Shown: positions 18,393 through 28,925, counted from the first letter of the stretch. The stretch is DNA of 64,000 nucleotides from Prevotellaceae bacterium (GCA_028726625.1 JAQYPT010000090.1:1-64000), one strand, 5' to 3'. Translations and numbers: made by a program. Notes: generated by a model from the sequence alone, not told the origin.

Positions 18393-20735
18393 ATGAAAAA
18401 AATAGTGTTGCCGTTGATGGCACTTCTCATGCTTGGCAGCTTGCTCATGCAGGCGCAGCCCAAGCGTTCGCTGACATCGTATGTCAACCCCATGATTGGC
18501 ACAGCCGGCATGGGACACACCTTTCCAGGTGCCTGTGCGCCTTTTGGTGTGGTTCAATTGAGTCCTGAAACCGATACCATTCCGCATAATGTCGATGGCA
18601 AATATCAAGGTAAGGTATATGCTTACTGCGCTGGTTATCAATATGATGACCCTACCATTGTGGGATTCAGTCATACACATTTGAGCGGTACGGGGCATAG
18701 TGATTTGGGCGACGTGATGATTATGCCGCAGACGGGGGCACTGAAATTGAATCCTGGCACGGCCACTCATCCGGAGTATGGCTATCGGTCGCGCTATTCA
18801 CACGCCAACGAAAAGGCCACAGCCGGATATTACGAAGTGATGTTGGATGACTATGGAGTTAAAGCACAGCTCACCGCTACCCAACGAGTGGGCGTTCACC
18901 GTTACACGTTTCCAAAGGGAGCGGACAGCCGCATCATACTCGATTTGTTGCATGGTATCTACAACTACGACGGCAAGGTGTTGTGGAGCAGCATGCGAGT
19001 GGAGAACGACACGCTGATAACGGGTTACAGGCTTACCAACGGATGGGCGCGGTGCAACTATACTTATTTTGCCATTTCGCTGAGCAAGCCTATCAAGAGC
19101 TATGGTTATCATGACATGAAACGTCCCAAATACGTGGGATTCTGGCGAAAGTTTGACCTGTACCACAACTTCCCGGAGATAGCGGGAAGGAATGTGGTGG
19201 CCTATTTCAACTTTGACAACCAGGCTTCTCAGGTTCTTGAAATCAAGGTAGCTCTGTCAGCAGTGAGTACGGAAGGCGCACTAAAAAACCTCCATGCTGA
19301 GGCTGCGGGTAAGAGTTTCGAGCAAATCAGCAAGGAAACGCACGACCAATGGGAACGCGAACTGGATGTCATCGAATGTGAGGGACCCGAAGACCATAAG
19401 GCCATGCTTTACACGTCGCTTTATCACACCATGATCAACCCGTCTGTTTACATGGATGTTGACAGGCAATACCGTGGCTTGGACGGCAATATTCATGTGG
19501 CTCACGACTTTGACAACTATACCATTTTCTCGCTTTGGGATACCTATCGCGCCCTGCATCCGCTGCTCAACCTGCTGAAGCCCGAACGAAACGTCAACAT
19601 GGTGAAGTCTATGTTGGCTCATCAGCAGCAGAGTGTGCACAAGATGTTGCCCATCTGGAGCCTCATGGGCAACGAAGGATGGTGCATGACAGGTTATCAC
19701 GCGGTGTCTGTTCTTGCCGATGCCATGGTGAAAGGAGCCGACATCGACTATGATGCCGCTCTCGAGGCCATGACCTCCACGGCTACATGTCACTATTTTG
19801 CGGGCATTGGCGAATACATGAAAATGGGCTATGTGCCCTACGAGCGTGACGCAACGGCGGCCTCGAACACGCTGGAATATGCATACGACGACTGGACCAT
19901 CTATGCGGCAGCCAAGAAAGCTGGGCGAGAAGATATCGCTGCCGAGTATGCCAAACGGGCCTTGTACTATCGAAACACGTTCGACACGACGATTGGTTTT
20001 GCCAGTCCTCGTTATGCGGATGGCTCTTTTAAGAAGAATTTGGATCCGTATCAGACCTCAAATGAAGGTTTCATCGAAGGTAATTCGTGGAATTTCTCAT
20101 TCCATGCGCCACAGGATGTGTATGGACTGATGAACAAGTTAGGCGGAGAAAAACAATTCTTGGCAAAGCTTAACCGTTTGTTTGCAATGGATTTGCCGGC
20201 CAAGTACTATGAACACAATGAGGATGTGACGGCAGAATGTTTGGTTGGAGGATACGTTCATGGCAACGAACCCAGTCATCACATTCCTTATCTGTATGCC
20301 TGGACCTCGGCACCATGGAAGACACAGGAGTGGCTTCGCACCATCATGAACAAGATGTATCGCAACGAAGTGCGCGGATTGGGCGGCAACGACGACTGTG
20401 GACAGATGTCGGCCTGGTACATCTTCTCATCCATGGGCTTTTATCCTGTATGCCCTGGGACCGATGAATATGTGCTGGGGGCTCCTTACCTGCCCTATAT
20501 GAAGGTGACGATGCCTACGGGCAAGAGCTTGATTGTCAAGGCTCCGAAGGTGAATGATCGCAATCGGTATGTTCAACGGGTAAGACTGAATGGCAAACCG
20601 TACACCAAATTGTATATCACCCATGCCGACTTGCTGAAGGGAGGCGTGTTGGAATTTGACATGGGGAGCAAACCTAATAAGAAAAGAGGATTGGCAAAGA
20701 CGGACAAGCCGTATTCAATGACCAATGGAAAGTAA
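18393..20735 (+). CDS. GH92 family alpha-mannosidase (start likely ATG at 18393)
   Basis: Signal peptide; SYVNPMIGTAGMGHTFPGACAPFGVVQLSPETD...FSLWDTYRALHPL...GNDDCGQMSAWYIFSSMGFYPV. Confidence 0.95.
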   Translation: MKKIVLPLMALLMLGSLLMQAQPKRSLTSYVNPMIGTAGMGHTFPGACAPFGVVQLSPETDTIPHNVDGKYQGKVYAYCAGYQYDDPTIVGFSHTHLSGTGHSDLGDVMIMPQTGALKLNPGTATHPEYGYRSRYSHANEKATAGYYEVMLDDYGVKAQLTATQRVGVHRYTFPKGADSRIILDLLHGIYNYDGKVLWSSMRVENDTLITGYRLTNGWARCNYTYFAISLSKPIKSYGYHDMKRPKYVGFWRKFDLYHNFPEIAGRNVVAYFNFDNQASQVLEIKVALSAVSTEGALKNLHAEAAGKSFEQISKETHDQWERELDVIECEGPEDHKAMLYTSLYHTMINPSVYMDVDRQYRGLDGNIHVAHDFDNYTIFSLWDTYRALHPLLNLLKPERNVNMVKSMLAHQQQSVHKMLPIWSLMGNEGWCMTGYHAVSVLADAMVKGADIDYDAALEAMTSTATCHYFAGIGEYMKMGYVPYERDATAASNTLEYAYDDWTIYAAAKKAGREDIAAEYAKRALYYRNTFDTTIGFASPRYADGSFKKNLDPYQTSNEGFIEGNSWNFSFHAPQDVYGLMNKLGGEKQFLAKLNRLFAMDLPAKYYEHNEDVTAECLVGGYVHGNEPSHHIPYLYAWTSAPWKTQEWLRTIMNKMYRNEVRGLGGNDDCGQMSAWYIFSSMGFYPVCPGTDEYVLGAPYLPYMKVTMPTGKSLIVKAPKVNDRNRYVQRVRLNGKPYTKLYITHADLLKGGVLEFDMGSKPNKKRGLAKTDKPYSMTNGK

Positions 20736-20772
20736 AAATCAACATCAATCAACATCAAGAAACTAAGCGATT

Positions 20773-21579
20773 ATGAAGAAGAACGTATGGGTAATGGCGG
20801 CTGCCATGGTGAGCGGAATGTTGCTCATCTCGTGTGGAATATCAAAGAAAATGGCAGGCGTGTCACGTTATACAGACGACCAATGGAACACCCATTTGGG
20901 CAGAATAGATTTTGAAGATCAGGACAAAGGTAGCGAGGGATCGCGCATTTATCATGCCGTCATACCTAATCCCGATGCGTACATCCGTCAGGTAACGGCC
21001 ACCGTGATGAGCACGTTGTATTTCAAACCATCTGACAGCATCCCCGCTTGTAAGCGTTTGCACTATATTATTCGCGACGATAAGGGAATCTCTGCCAAGG
21101 GTGGTGGGAATGGATTCGTGGACATCTTCTATAGCACACGACACATCAAGCGTTCGTTTTCCAACAATGACACGGCGAAGGTTCTTTTTGAAACGCGAGG
21201 CGTATTGTTGCACGAGTTGACGCATGCCTTTCAATTAGAGCCGCAAGGCATTGGTGGTTACGGTGATAATAAGGTGGTATGGTCGTTCATTGAGGGTATG
21301 GCCGATGCCGTTCGTGTGGCCAATGGCGGGTTCCATGGTGAGCAAGATCGACCGAAAGGTGGAAATTATATGGATGGTTATCGCACCACGGGCTACTTCT
21401 TGAACTGGGTGAAGGACCATAAGGATAAGGATTTTATTCGTAAGATGAATCGTTCAACCCTGGAGGTTGTGCCATGGTCTTGGGATGGTGCCGTGAAATA
21501 TGCACTGGGCAAGAAGTATGGTGTTGACGCCCTTTGGCACGAATATCAGGTTGCCATTGGCGATATCAAGGCTCATTAA
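20773..21579 (+). CDS. Basic secretory protein (BSP)-family putative metallopeptidase, lipoprotein
   Basis: LLISCGISKK lipobox; GVLLHELTHAFQ zincin motif; WSFIEGMADAVR; GYRTTGYFLNWV. Confidence 0.88.
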   Translation: MKKNVWVMAAAMVSGMLLISCGISKKMAGVSRYTDDQWNTHLGRIDFEDQDKGSEGSRIYHAVIPNPDAYIRQVTATVMSTLYFKPSDSIPACKRLHYIIRDDKGISAKGGGNGFVDIFYSTRHIKRSFSNNDTAKVLFETRGVLLHELTHAFQLEPQGIGGYGDNKVVWSFIEGMADAVRVANGGFHGEQDRPKGGNYMDGYRTTGYFLNWVKDHKDKDFIRKMNRSTLEVVPWSWDGAVKYALGKKYGVDALWHEYQVAIGDIKAH

Positions 21580-21641
21580 ATCTCCATCAATACCATCTCC
21601 TGCCCGTTGAAGAGTGGTAGGAAATAAATATATAGGCAGAA

Positions 21642-23990
21642 ATGAAAATCAAATATATCATTCTTTCCCTGATCGTGGCCATGCAGAGTGTGGCTGTGTG
21701 TGCATCGAAAAAGCGAGCCAAGCAAATCGATAAGCCAGCCATCGCTTATGTTAATCCTTTTGTGGGAACCGATGGTTATGGCAATGTTTACCCTGGTGCG
21801 CAGATTCCTTTCGGGGGTATTCAAATCAGTCCCGATACGGATGAACATTTTTACGACTGCGCTTCGGGTTATAAATGGAACCGAAACTCCATCCAAGGAT
21901 TCTCATTGACACACCTAAGTGGTACGGGAATCCCCGACATGGGTGACTTTCTCTTCATGCCAGGCACTGGAAAAATACAGCTTGACCCAGGTACTGATGA
22001 TGCACCGGACAGCGGTTATCGCAGTCGTTTCTCACACGATGACGAGCAGGCGACACCGGGTTATTACTATGTGAACTTGAAAGATTATGGTGTCAAGGCT
22101 GAGATGACGGCAGGTGAACGTAGTGGTATTTTCCGATTTACCTATCCGAAGACTGATTCAGCCTTTGTGTTGATCGATCTAAACCATACGCTTTGGCAGA
22201 AATGTGTGTGGTCGAACATCCGCGTTGAAGACGATCATACCATTACAGGATACAAACTTGTCAAGGGATGGGGACCGGAGAGGCACATCTATTTTAGAGC
22301 CGAATTTTCGCATCCGTTCCGTCATTTCATGATTTATCAAGACAAAAAGCCGGTTATTTACAACACAAGTCGTTTTAGAAGTAACCGTGAGGCGTGGGGA
22401 CCCAACATCCTGTTCACGGCAACATTCAGTACACATGATAATGCTGTGGTAACGGTGAAGACCAGTATTTCTTCCACTTCGACCGATGGTGCCAAGCTGA
22501 ATATGCAGGAATTGCAAGGCCATACTTTCGATAGCCTCAAGCAGTTGGCCGAACAAAAGTGGCAGAAAGAACTGTCAAAGTACGAGGTTACCGGCAGTGA
22601 ACAGCAGAAACGCCCCTTCTATACCTCGGCTTATCATGCAGCATTATGCCCATTTACGTATGATGATGCTGATGGTAGGTTCAGCGGTTTGGACAAGAAC
22701 ATCGAGCAGGCGCATGGGTTTACCAATCGAACCGAGTTCTCTCTTTGGGATACTTATCGTGCCTGGCACCCTTTAATGAACCTGATTCATCACGACATTC
22801 AGGCCGATATCGCCAATTCGATGCTGGCTCATTATGACAAGAGCGTGGAGAAAATGTTGCCATTTTGGTCATTTGGCAGTAATGAAACTTGGTGTATGAT
22901 TGGCTATCACGCCGCTGCTGTGCTGGCAGACATGATTTGTAAGGAGGTGAAAGGCTTCGACTATGAGCGAGTTTTCGAGGCTATGGTGCGAACAGCCATG
23001 AACCCAAACTACGATGGGTTGCCCGACTATCGATCCAAAGGCTATGTGCCATTTGACAAAGAGAATGAATCTGTCTCCAAAACACTGGAGTATGCATTCG
23101 ATGATTATGCCATTGCGCAGGCCGCAAAGAAGCTGGGAAAGACAAAGGAATATACCTATTTTCTGAATAGGGCATTGAGTTATCAGAATCTTTTCGACCA
23201 CCAAACCAAGTATATGCGTGGCAAAGACGCCAGTGGAGCATGGCGATTGCCTTTCTCATCCATCGCTTATCAGGGACCAGGGTCGGTCAATGGATGGGGT
23301 GATATCACCGAAGGTTTCACCGTGCAGTATCATTGGACGGTTCCACAGGATGTTCAAGGGCTGATGAACCTCATGGGAAAAGACAAGTTCCGTGAGCGTT
23401 TGGATTCATTGTTTACCTACGATTTGCCAAATGATATACCCGGTGCGCACGACATTCAGGGACGAATTGGCGCTTATTGGCATGGCAATGAACCTTGTCA
23501 TCATGTGGCTTATCTGTACAATTACTTAGGCGAAGGTTGGAAAGGGCAGAGGATTGTCAGGGAAGTTGTTGACCGCTTCTATGGCGATGAGCCTGGTTCG
23601 CTCTCGGGAAATGATGACTGTGGACAGATGTCTGCATGGTACATTTTTAACAGTATGGGCTTCTATCCGGTGGCACCCTCAAGCGGATACTACAATATAG
23701 GTTCGCCTGCTTTGCCCGGTGTCACGCTAACGATGAGCAATGGGAAGAAGATTGTGGTCACAACCAAGGGCTGGAGTAAGAAAGCAGTGTATGTTAACAA
23801 GGTGTTTTTGAATGGGAAACCCTACACTAAATCCTACTTGAAATGGACCGATTTGAAAGAAGGAGCCCACATACAGCTCGTCATGTCGACCAAACCGAAT
23901 AAGAAATGGGCTACACAGCCGCAAGACATTGCACCGTCATTGTCGGCTCCCGGCAAAACAATGACTTATCGACAGGGCATGAACCTATAA
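21642..23990 (+). CDS. GH92 family alpha-mannosidase
   Basis: AYVNPFVGTDGYGNVYPGAQIPFGGIQISPDTD...FSLWDTYRAWHPLMNL...GNDDCGQMSAWYIFNSMGFYPV. Confidence 0.95.
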   Translation: MKIKYIILSLIVAMQSVAVCASKKRAKQIDKPAIAYVNPFVGTDGYGNVYPGAQIPFGGIQISPDTDEHFYDCASGYKWNRNSIQGFSLTHLSGTGIPDMGDFLFMPGTGKIQLDPGTDDAPDSGYRSRFSHDDEQATPGYYYVNLKDYGVKAEMTAGERSGIFRFTYPKTDSAFVLIDLNHTLWQKCVWSNIRVEDDHTITGYKLVKGWGPERHIYFRAEFSHPFRHFMIYQDKKPVIYNTSRFRSNREAWGPNILFTATFSTHDNAVVTVKTSISSTSTDGAKLNMQELQGHTFDSLKQLAEQKWQKELSKYEVTGSEQQKRPFYTSAYHAALCPFTYDDADGRFSGLDKNIEQAHGFTNRTEFSLWDTYRAWHPLMNLIHHDIQADIANSMLAHYDKSVEKMLPFWSFGSNETWCMIGYHAAAVLADMICKEVKGFDYERVFEAMVRTAMNPNYDGLPDYRSKGYVPFDKENESVSKTLEYAFDDYAIAQAAKKLGKTKEYTYFLNRALSYQNLFDHQTKYMRGKDASGAWRLPFSSIAYQGPGSVNGWGDITEGFTVQYHWTVPQDVQGLMNLMGKDKFRERLDSLFTYDLPNDIPGAHDIQGRIGAYWHGNEPCHHVAYLYNYLGEGWKGQRIVREVVDRFYGDEPGSLSGNDDCGQMSAWYIFNSMGFYPVAPSSGYYNIGSPALPGVTLTMSNGKKIVVTTKGWSKKAVYVNKVFLNGKPYTKSYLKWTDLKEGAHIQLVMSTKPNKKWATQPQDIAPSLSAPGKTMTYRQGMNL

Positions 23991-24054
23991 TCAATCAATT
24001 GAAAAATCCCTTCCAAAAGAAGGGATGATAACGCTAAATATAAAACATGAGAAG

Positions 24055-25155
24055 ATGACTTTATATCCAAAACTAATTACTGAGGCATTGGCAACGGTGA
24101 TGTATCCCGGAACCAAGAAGAACCTCATTGAGAGTGACATGCTGGCAGATGATATCCGAATCGATGGGATGAAGGTGGAATTTACCTTGATATTTCCCCG
24201 CGAAACCGATCCTTTTCTGCGGTCAACGCTCAAGGCAGCCGAGGCTGCCATCCACTTCCATGTGGGAAAAGAGATAGAGGTGAACATCAAAACTGAGTTC
24301 AAGACCGCACCAAGACCAGAGGTAGACAAGTTGCTTCCGCACGTGAAGAACATCATTGCCGTAAGTTCAGGCAAGGGTGGAGTGGGTAAGTCGACCATCT
24401 CTTCCAATCTGGCTATAGCCTTGGCACAGCTGGGTTACAAGGTAGGATTATTGGATGCTGACATCTTTGGGCCATCCATGCCCAAGATGTTTGGTGTAGA
24501 AAATGAGCGAGTTTACGCCATCGAGAAAGAGGGCAGACAACTTATTGTGCCGATAGAGAAATATGGTGTGAAGTTGTTGAGCGTGGGTTTCTTTGTCAAT
24601 CCCCAGACAGCAACGCTCTGGCGAGGCAGCATGGCGTCGAATGCGTTGAAACAATTGATTGCCGATGCTGATTGGGGCGAGCTGGATTACTTTATCCTTG
24701 ACACGCCACCAGGTACAAGTGACATTCATTTAACATTGCTCCAGACGCTCGCTATCACGGGAGCAGTCATCGTGAGCACGCCGCAGAAGGTGGCTTTGGC
24801 TGATGCCAGGAAGGGCATTGATATGTACCAGAACGACAAAGTGAACGTGCCGATTCTCGGATTGGTGGAAAATATGGCTTGGTTCACGCCCGCTGAACTG
24901 CCTGAAAACAAATATTTCATCTTTGGAAAGGATGGCTGCAAGAACCTGGCAGACGAGATGAAACTGCCGTTGTTGGCGCAGATTCCCATTGTGCAAAGCA
25001 TCTGTGAGAACGGTGATGATGGTGAACCGTCGGCTGTTCACACTGATACGATGACGGGACAGGCCTTTCTCAACCTGGCACAAGCAGTGGTCACCGTGAC
25101 CAACAGACGAAACAAAGAACAGCAACCCACAAAGATTGTCAGGGTAAAAAAATAA
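24055..25155 (+). CDS. Mrp/NBP35 (ApbC) family Fe-S cluster carrier ATPase (start likely ATG at 24055)
   Basis: VSSGKGGVGKSTISSNLAIALAQLGYKVGLLDADIFGPSMPKMFG. Confidence 0.95.
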   Translation: MTLYPKLITEALATVMYPGTKKNLIESDMLADDIRIDGMKVEFTLIFPRETDPFLRSTLKAAEAAIHFHVGKEIEVNIKTEFKTAPRPEVDKLLPHVKNIIAVSSGKGGVGKSTISSNLAIALAQLGYKVGLLDADIFGPSMPKMFGVENERVYAIEKEGRQLIVPIEKYGVKLLSVGFFVNPQTATLWRGSMASNALKQLIADADWGELDYFILDTPPGTSDIHLTLLQTLAITGAVIVSTPQKVALADARKGIDMYQNDKVNVPILGLVENMAWFTPAELPENKYFIFGKDGCKNLADEMKLPLLAQIPIVQSICENGDDGEPSAVHTDTMTGQAFLNLAQAVVTVTNRRNKEQQPTKIVRVKK

Positions 25156-25230
25156 GGTTATCCCAACAAGCAACATTCATTTTCAGCGTCGTTGGCATAG
25201 CTAGCCAGCGAAACGGTGCTGTAAAATTGT

Positions 25231-25274
25231 GGCAAACACGTGGCGTGGAGATGTCTTCCGCTTTCGTGTTTGCC
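25231..25274. terminator. Inverted repeat between convergent genes, terminator-like
   Basis: ggcaaacacg (25231-25240) / cgtgtttgcc (25265-25274). Confidence 0.35.
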
Positions 25275-25286
25275 ATTTACTTTTAA

Positions 25287-27074
25287 TCACTCTGCCGAAA
25301 AGTCGGCCACCGTCTTGCGGTACATGGAATACAGTCGGGTGCGTTCTATAAAGCCAGTAAGCTCTCCGTTCACGTCAACCACTGGCAAATAGTCGGCGTT
25401 GGTCTTGTCAAACTTCTCCATCACCTCTTCCATAGAGTCTTTGATACCCAGTGTAGCTTTCGGGGGTATCAAGATTTGCTGCACGGTAAAGCGGTGATAT
25501 AGTTCGGTTCTGAACATCACATGCCTAATCTTGTTAATGTCAATGATGCCCAATAAGATACCTGCTGCGTTAACGACGGGGATAAAACTGGTGTGACTCC
25601 TGCTAATCACACTCACCAACTTCCCTAATGGCATGTCTGGGTCAACAGTCGTATAGTCGTGGTCAATCACGCTATCCAGACTCATGAGCGTTAGGATTGA
25701 CCTGTCTGTATGATGGGTGAGCAGCCTACCTTGGCGCGCCAGACGCATGGCATAAATGCTGTGGGGCTCGAAGATGCTGATGACCATCACCGATACAATG
25801 CTCACCATGATGAGCGGTAAGAACAGCGAATAGCCGCCCGTGAGTTCGGCAATGAGGAACACTCCGGTCAAAGGGGCATGCATCACCCCAGCCATCACCC
25901 CGGCCATTCCCAGCAGGGTGAAGTTCTTTTCGGGGATGTAGGTTCCCACCTGATTCATGTTCCACACACGCGCGAAGAGAAAACCGCCGAACCCTCCGAC
26001 GAACAGGGATGGCGCAAAGGTTCCTCCTACGCCACCCGCTCCGTTGGTAGCCGATGTGGCAAAGATTTTGGTGAGCAGCACCAAAGCGATGTAGATGACC
26101 AGCAAGCCCGAACTGCCTGCGAACAACGAGTTGTTCATTACAGCGTTCCAATCGGCTTCCGTGTTTCCATTGAGCAAGATATTCAGCGAATTGTAGCCCT
26201 CACCATATAGTGAAGGAAAGAAGAATATCAGTGAACTCAGCAGGATGGCTCCTAAGAAAAGTTTGGCGAATGGGTAGTCTTTGAGCTGTTCGAACAAGCC
26301 TTCGCATTTGCTCATCATGCGGATGAAGTACAGGCTTACCATGCCACAAAACAGTCCAAGCAGGATACTTGCCGGTATGCGGTCGATGTTCCAAGCACTG
26401 TCGAGCGTAAAATCGAACAGCGAGCGGTTACCCACGAAGATATAAGTGAAGACGGTTGCCGTGACCGTGGAGGTGAGGATAGGCAGCAGTGCAGCCATGC
26501 TGAGGTCTACCATGAGCACCTCCAGCGTGAACACCAGGCCGGCTATCGGCGCTTTAAAGATGCCTGCGATGGCGGCGGATGCGCCACAACCCACGAGCAA
26601 CATCAGCGTTTTGTTGTCCATCTTGAACAACTGTCCGAGGTTACTGCCTATCGCCGATCCCGTCAGCACGATGGGAGCCTCGGCACCTACCGAACCGCCA
26701 AAGCCGATGGTGATGGCCGATGAGATGACCGATGTCCAACAGTTGTGCGCCTTCAGCCTTGACTGCTTGGTGGATATGGCATACAGCACCTGCGTGATGC
26801 CGTGTGAGATGTTGTCTTTCACCACATATCTCACGAAGAGTGATGTGATGTAAATGCCGATGACGGGGAACAGTAGGTACAGCCAGTTGTAGGTGGTGGC
26901 ATCGAAACCAGCCGTAAGTAAATGCTGTATCTGTCTGATGATGAAGTGCAACACATAGGCTGCTACCGAGGCGAAAATACCGATGAAGAAGGCCAGGATG
27001 GTCGCCATCTGACGATTGGTCAGATGTGTCAGTCTCCACTTGTGAAGCTTGTTGATATAGGTTGTTGGTTGCAT
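25287..27074 (-). CDS. ClC-type chloride channel with C-terminal CBS domains
   Basis: GSVGAEAPIVLTGSAIGS, GIFKAPIAGLVFTLE, GGVGGTFAPSLFVGG; two CBS-like segments. Confidence 0.94.
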   Translation of the reverse strand: MQPTTYINKLHKWRLTHLTNRQMATILAFFIGIFASVAAYVLHFIIRQIQHLLTAGFDATTYNWLYLLFPVIGIYITSLFVRYVVKDNISHGITQVLYAISTKQSRLKAHNCWTSVISSAITIGFGGSVGAEAPIVLTGSAIGSNLGQLFKMDNKTLMLLVGCGASAAIAGIFKAPIAGLVFTLEVLMVDLSMAALLPILTSTVTATVFTYIFVGNRSLFDFTLDSAWNIDRIPASILLGLFCGMVSLYFIRMMSKCEGLFEQLKDYPFAKLFLGAILLSSLIFFFPSLYGEGYNSLNILLNGNTEADWNAVMNNSLFAGSSGLLVIYIALVLLTKIFATSATNGAGGVGGTFAPSLFVGGFGGFLFARVWNMNQVGTYIPEKNFTLLGMAGVMAGVMHAPLTGVFLIAELTGGYSLFLPLIMVSIVSVMVISIFEPHSIYAMRLARQGRLLTHHTDRSILTLMSLDSVIDHDYTTVDPDMPLGKLVSVISRSHTSFIPVVNAAGILLGIIDINKIRHVMFRTELYHRFTVQQILIPPKATLGIKDSMEEVMEKFDKTNADYLPVVDVNGELTGFIERTRLYSMYRKTVADFSAE

Positions 27075-27148
27075 TGTTTATCCTGTTGTCGCCTGTCTCG
27101 TGAAAACGTGTGGGGTGGCCGTGGCGACAAATATCAAGAGCGTGTGTT

Positions 27149-27718
27149 TTATTTTCTGATGATGGTTACTTCTCCATCTTCTGCCAGCTTAATGATGCTG
27201 CTGGGCGTGTGGGGTTTGTGCTCCTGTCTGCGCGAATGGCAAACATAGTCAACCGCATCGAGTATCTCCTGACTGATGTCGCAGTAGTTGGCTGCTGCCG
27301 GTTCACCGCTGACATTGGCGCTGGTACTTACCAAAGCCTTCTGAAAACGGTAGCACAGTTCGTGCGAAAAAGGTTCTTTGGTAATGCGCAGTGCGATGCT
27401 TCCGTCTTCTGCTATCAGGTTGGGAGCCAGGTTGATGGCACCATCCAGGATGATGGTCGTTGGCTTCACGGCCACGTCCAGCAAGTCCCAAGCCACATTG
27501 GGTACCTGCCTCACATAGCGTTGCAGGCGTGCATCGGAGTCGACCAGACAGATGAGTGCCTTCGAGTCGTCCCGCTTCTTGATTTTGTACACTTTGGCCA
27601 CGGCTTCAGCATTGGTTGCGTCGCAACCTATTCCCCACACGGTATCGGTGGGATAAAGTATCACGCCACCCTGTTTCATCACCTCTATGGCGTTCTTGAT
27701 GTCTTCTTGTATGGTCAT
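27149..27718 (-). CDS. L-threonylcarbamoyladenylate synthase (Sua5/YciO/YrdC)
   Basis: GGVILYPTDTVWGIGCDATN...KIKKRDDSKALICLV...STSANVSGEPA. Confidence 0.94.
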   Translation of the reverse strand: MTIQEDIKNAIEVMKQGGVILYPTDTVWGIGCDATNAEAVAKVYKIKKRDDSKALICLVDSDARLQRYVRQVPNVAWDLLDVAVKPTTIILDGAINLAPNLIAEDGSIALRITKEPFSHELCYRFQKALVSTSANVSGEPAAANYCDISQEILDAVDYVCHSRRQEHKPHTPSSIIKLAEDGEVTIIRK

Positions 27719-27776
27719 TTTGAGTTCGTGAGTTTTTGAGTTTTGTAAGTTTTTAAGATTCTCTGGTTGCTGTTTA

Positions 27777-27839
27777 TTAGGCCAATTAGGCCAATTGGGC
27801 TTATTAGCCTAATTAGGTTAATTAGCCTTATTGGCTTTA
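27777..27839. repeat. 9-bp-period array (TTAGGCCAA variants, 7 units) between sua5 and fmt
   Basis: ttaggccaa/ttaggccaa/ttgggctta/ttagcctaa/ttaggttaa/ttagcctta/ttggcttta. Confidence 0.85.
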
Positions 27840-28808
27840 TTCCCTCCACCCATTCAGGAAGTCTTTCGCCCTCATACGTTTCTTGCCAGCCATCTGCAGC
27901 TCAGTGATTTCAAGCCAATTGTCTTCGGTTGCGAAATACAGTTTCTTGTTTTCCACCCACATTGTACCCGGTGTTTCATCAGCCGCAAAGCTTGTTTTGC
28001 TTGATTTGTAAATCTTCAGCGTCTGCTGTTTGCCGTTGCCGTCGGTGGCGATGGTCCATGCTGCCGGATACGGACTTAGTCCGCGGATGAAATCGTACAC
28101 CCGTTTGGCCGGCTGATGCCAATTGATTTGGCACGTTTCCTTGAAGATTTTCGGTGCCGGATGCAGTTCGGCTTCGTCCGCCGCATAGTGTTCTTGCGGT
28201 GTCGATGGAATCTCTCCGCCGTTCTCAATCAATTGGTCAATGGTTTCAAGGCATAGCTGTGCCCCCAGCACCATGAGGTGATTGTAGACATACTCCACGT
28301 CAGCATCGTCGGGAATCGGCATCGTTTTTTGCAGGATGATGCGCCCGGTGTCGATTTGATGGTCTAGGAAGAACGTAGTGACCCCGGTGGTTGTCTCGCC
28401 GTTGATGACGGCCCAGTTGATGGGTGCGGCCCCCCGATACTGAGGTAAGAGCGCCGCATGCACGTTAAAGGTACCCAGTGGGGGCATGGCCCACACCACC
28501 TCGGGCAGCATGCGAAAGGCCACAACCACCTGAAGGTCGGCTTTATAGCCAGCCAACTGCTCCACAAAGGCGGGGTCTTTCATCTTCTGGGGCTGCAAAA
28601 CGGGCAAACCCTGGGCCAAGGCGTACTTCTTCACCTCGGATGCCTGTAATGTGTCGTGATGTCGACCTACGGGCTTGTCGGGTTGTGTGACCACAGCCAC
28701 AACGTTGTAACCTCCCTCCACGAGTTCGCGGAGCGAACCTACGGCAAACTCCGGGGTGCCCATGAAGACGATTCGTAGATTCTCTTTCGTGAGTTGTTTC
28801 TTATGCAT
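27837..28808 (-). CDS. fmt: Methionyl-tRNA formyltransferase (start likely at 28808)
   Basis: LRIVFMGTPEFAVGSL...HAALLPQYRGAAPINWAVINGETTTGVTTFFLD. Confidence 0.95.
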   Translation of the reverse strand: MHKKQLTKENLRIVFMGTPEFAVGSLRELVEGGYNVVAVVTQPDKPVGRHHDTLQASEVKKYALAQGLPVLQPQKMKDPAFVEQLAGYKADLQVVVAFRMLPEVVWAMPPLGTFNVHAALLPQYRGAAPINWAVINGETTTGVTTFFLDHQIDTGRIILQKTMPIPDDADVEYVYNHLMVLGAQLCLETIDQLIENGGEIPSTPQEHYAADEAELHPAPKIFKETCQINWHQPAKRVYDFIRGLSPYPAAWTIATDGNGKQQTLKIYKSSKTSFAADETPGTMWVENKKLYFATEDNWLEITELQMAGKKRMRAKDFLNGWRE

Positions 28809-28925
28809 CTGTTCGAGATGGATTTGTAGTTCGAGATACAAAGATAGGACAATTCGATAGGATAGCAAATATTTTGGACTTTTTTCTTTTTGTTTTGCTG
28901 TATTTTCCTTGTTTTTCTACCGTTC

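Noticed and set aside
27149-27739. 209-aa plus-strand ORF (27110-27739) opposite sua5
   Set aside because: Antisense shadow of a clear Sua5/YrdC gene.
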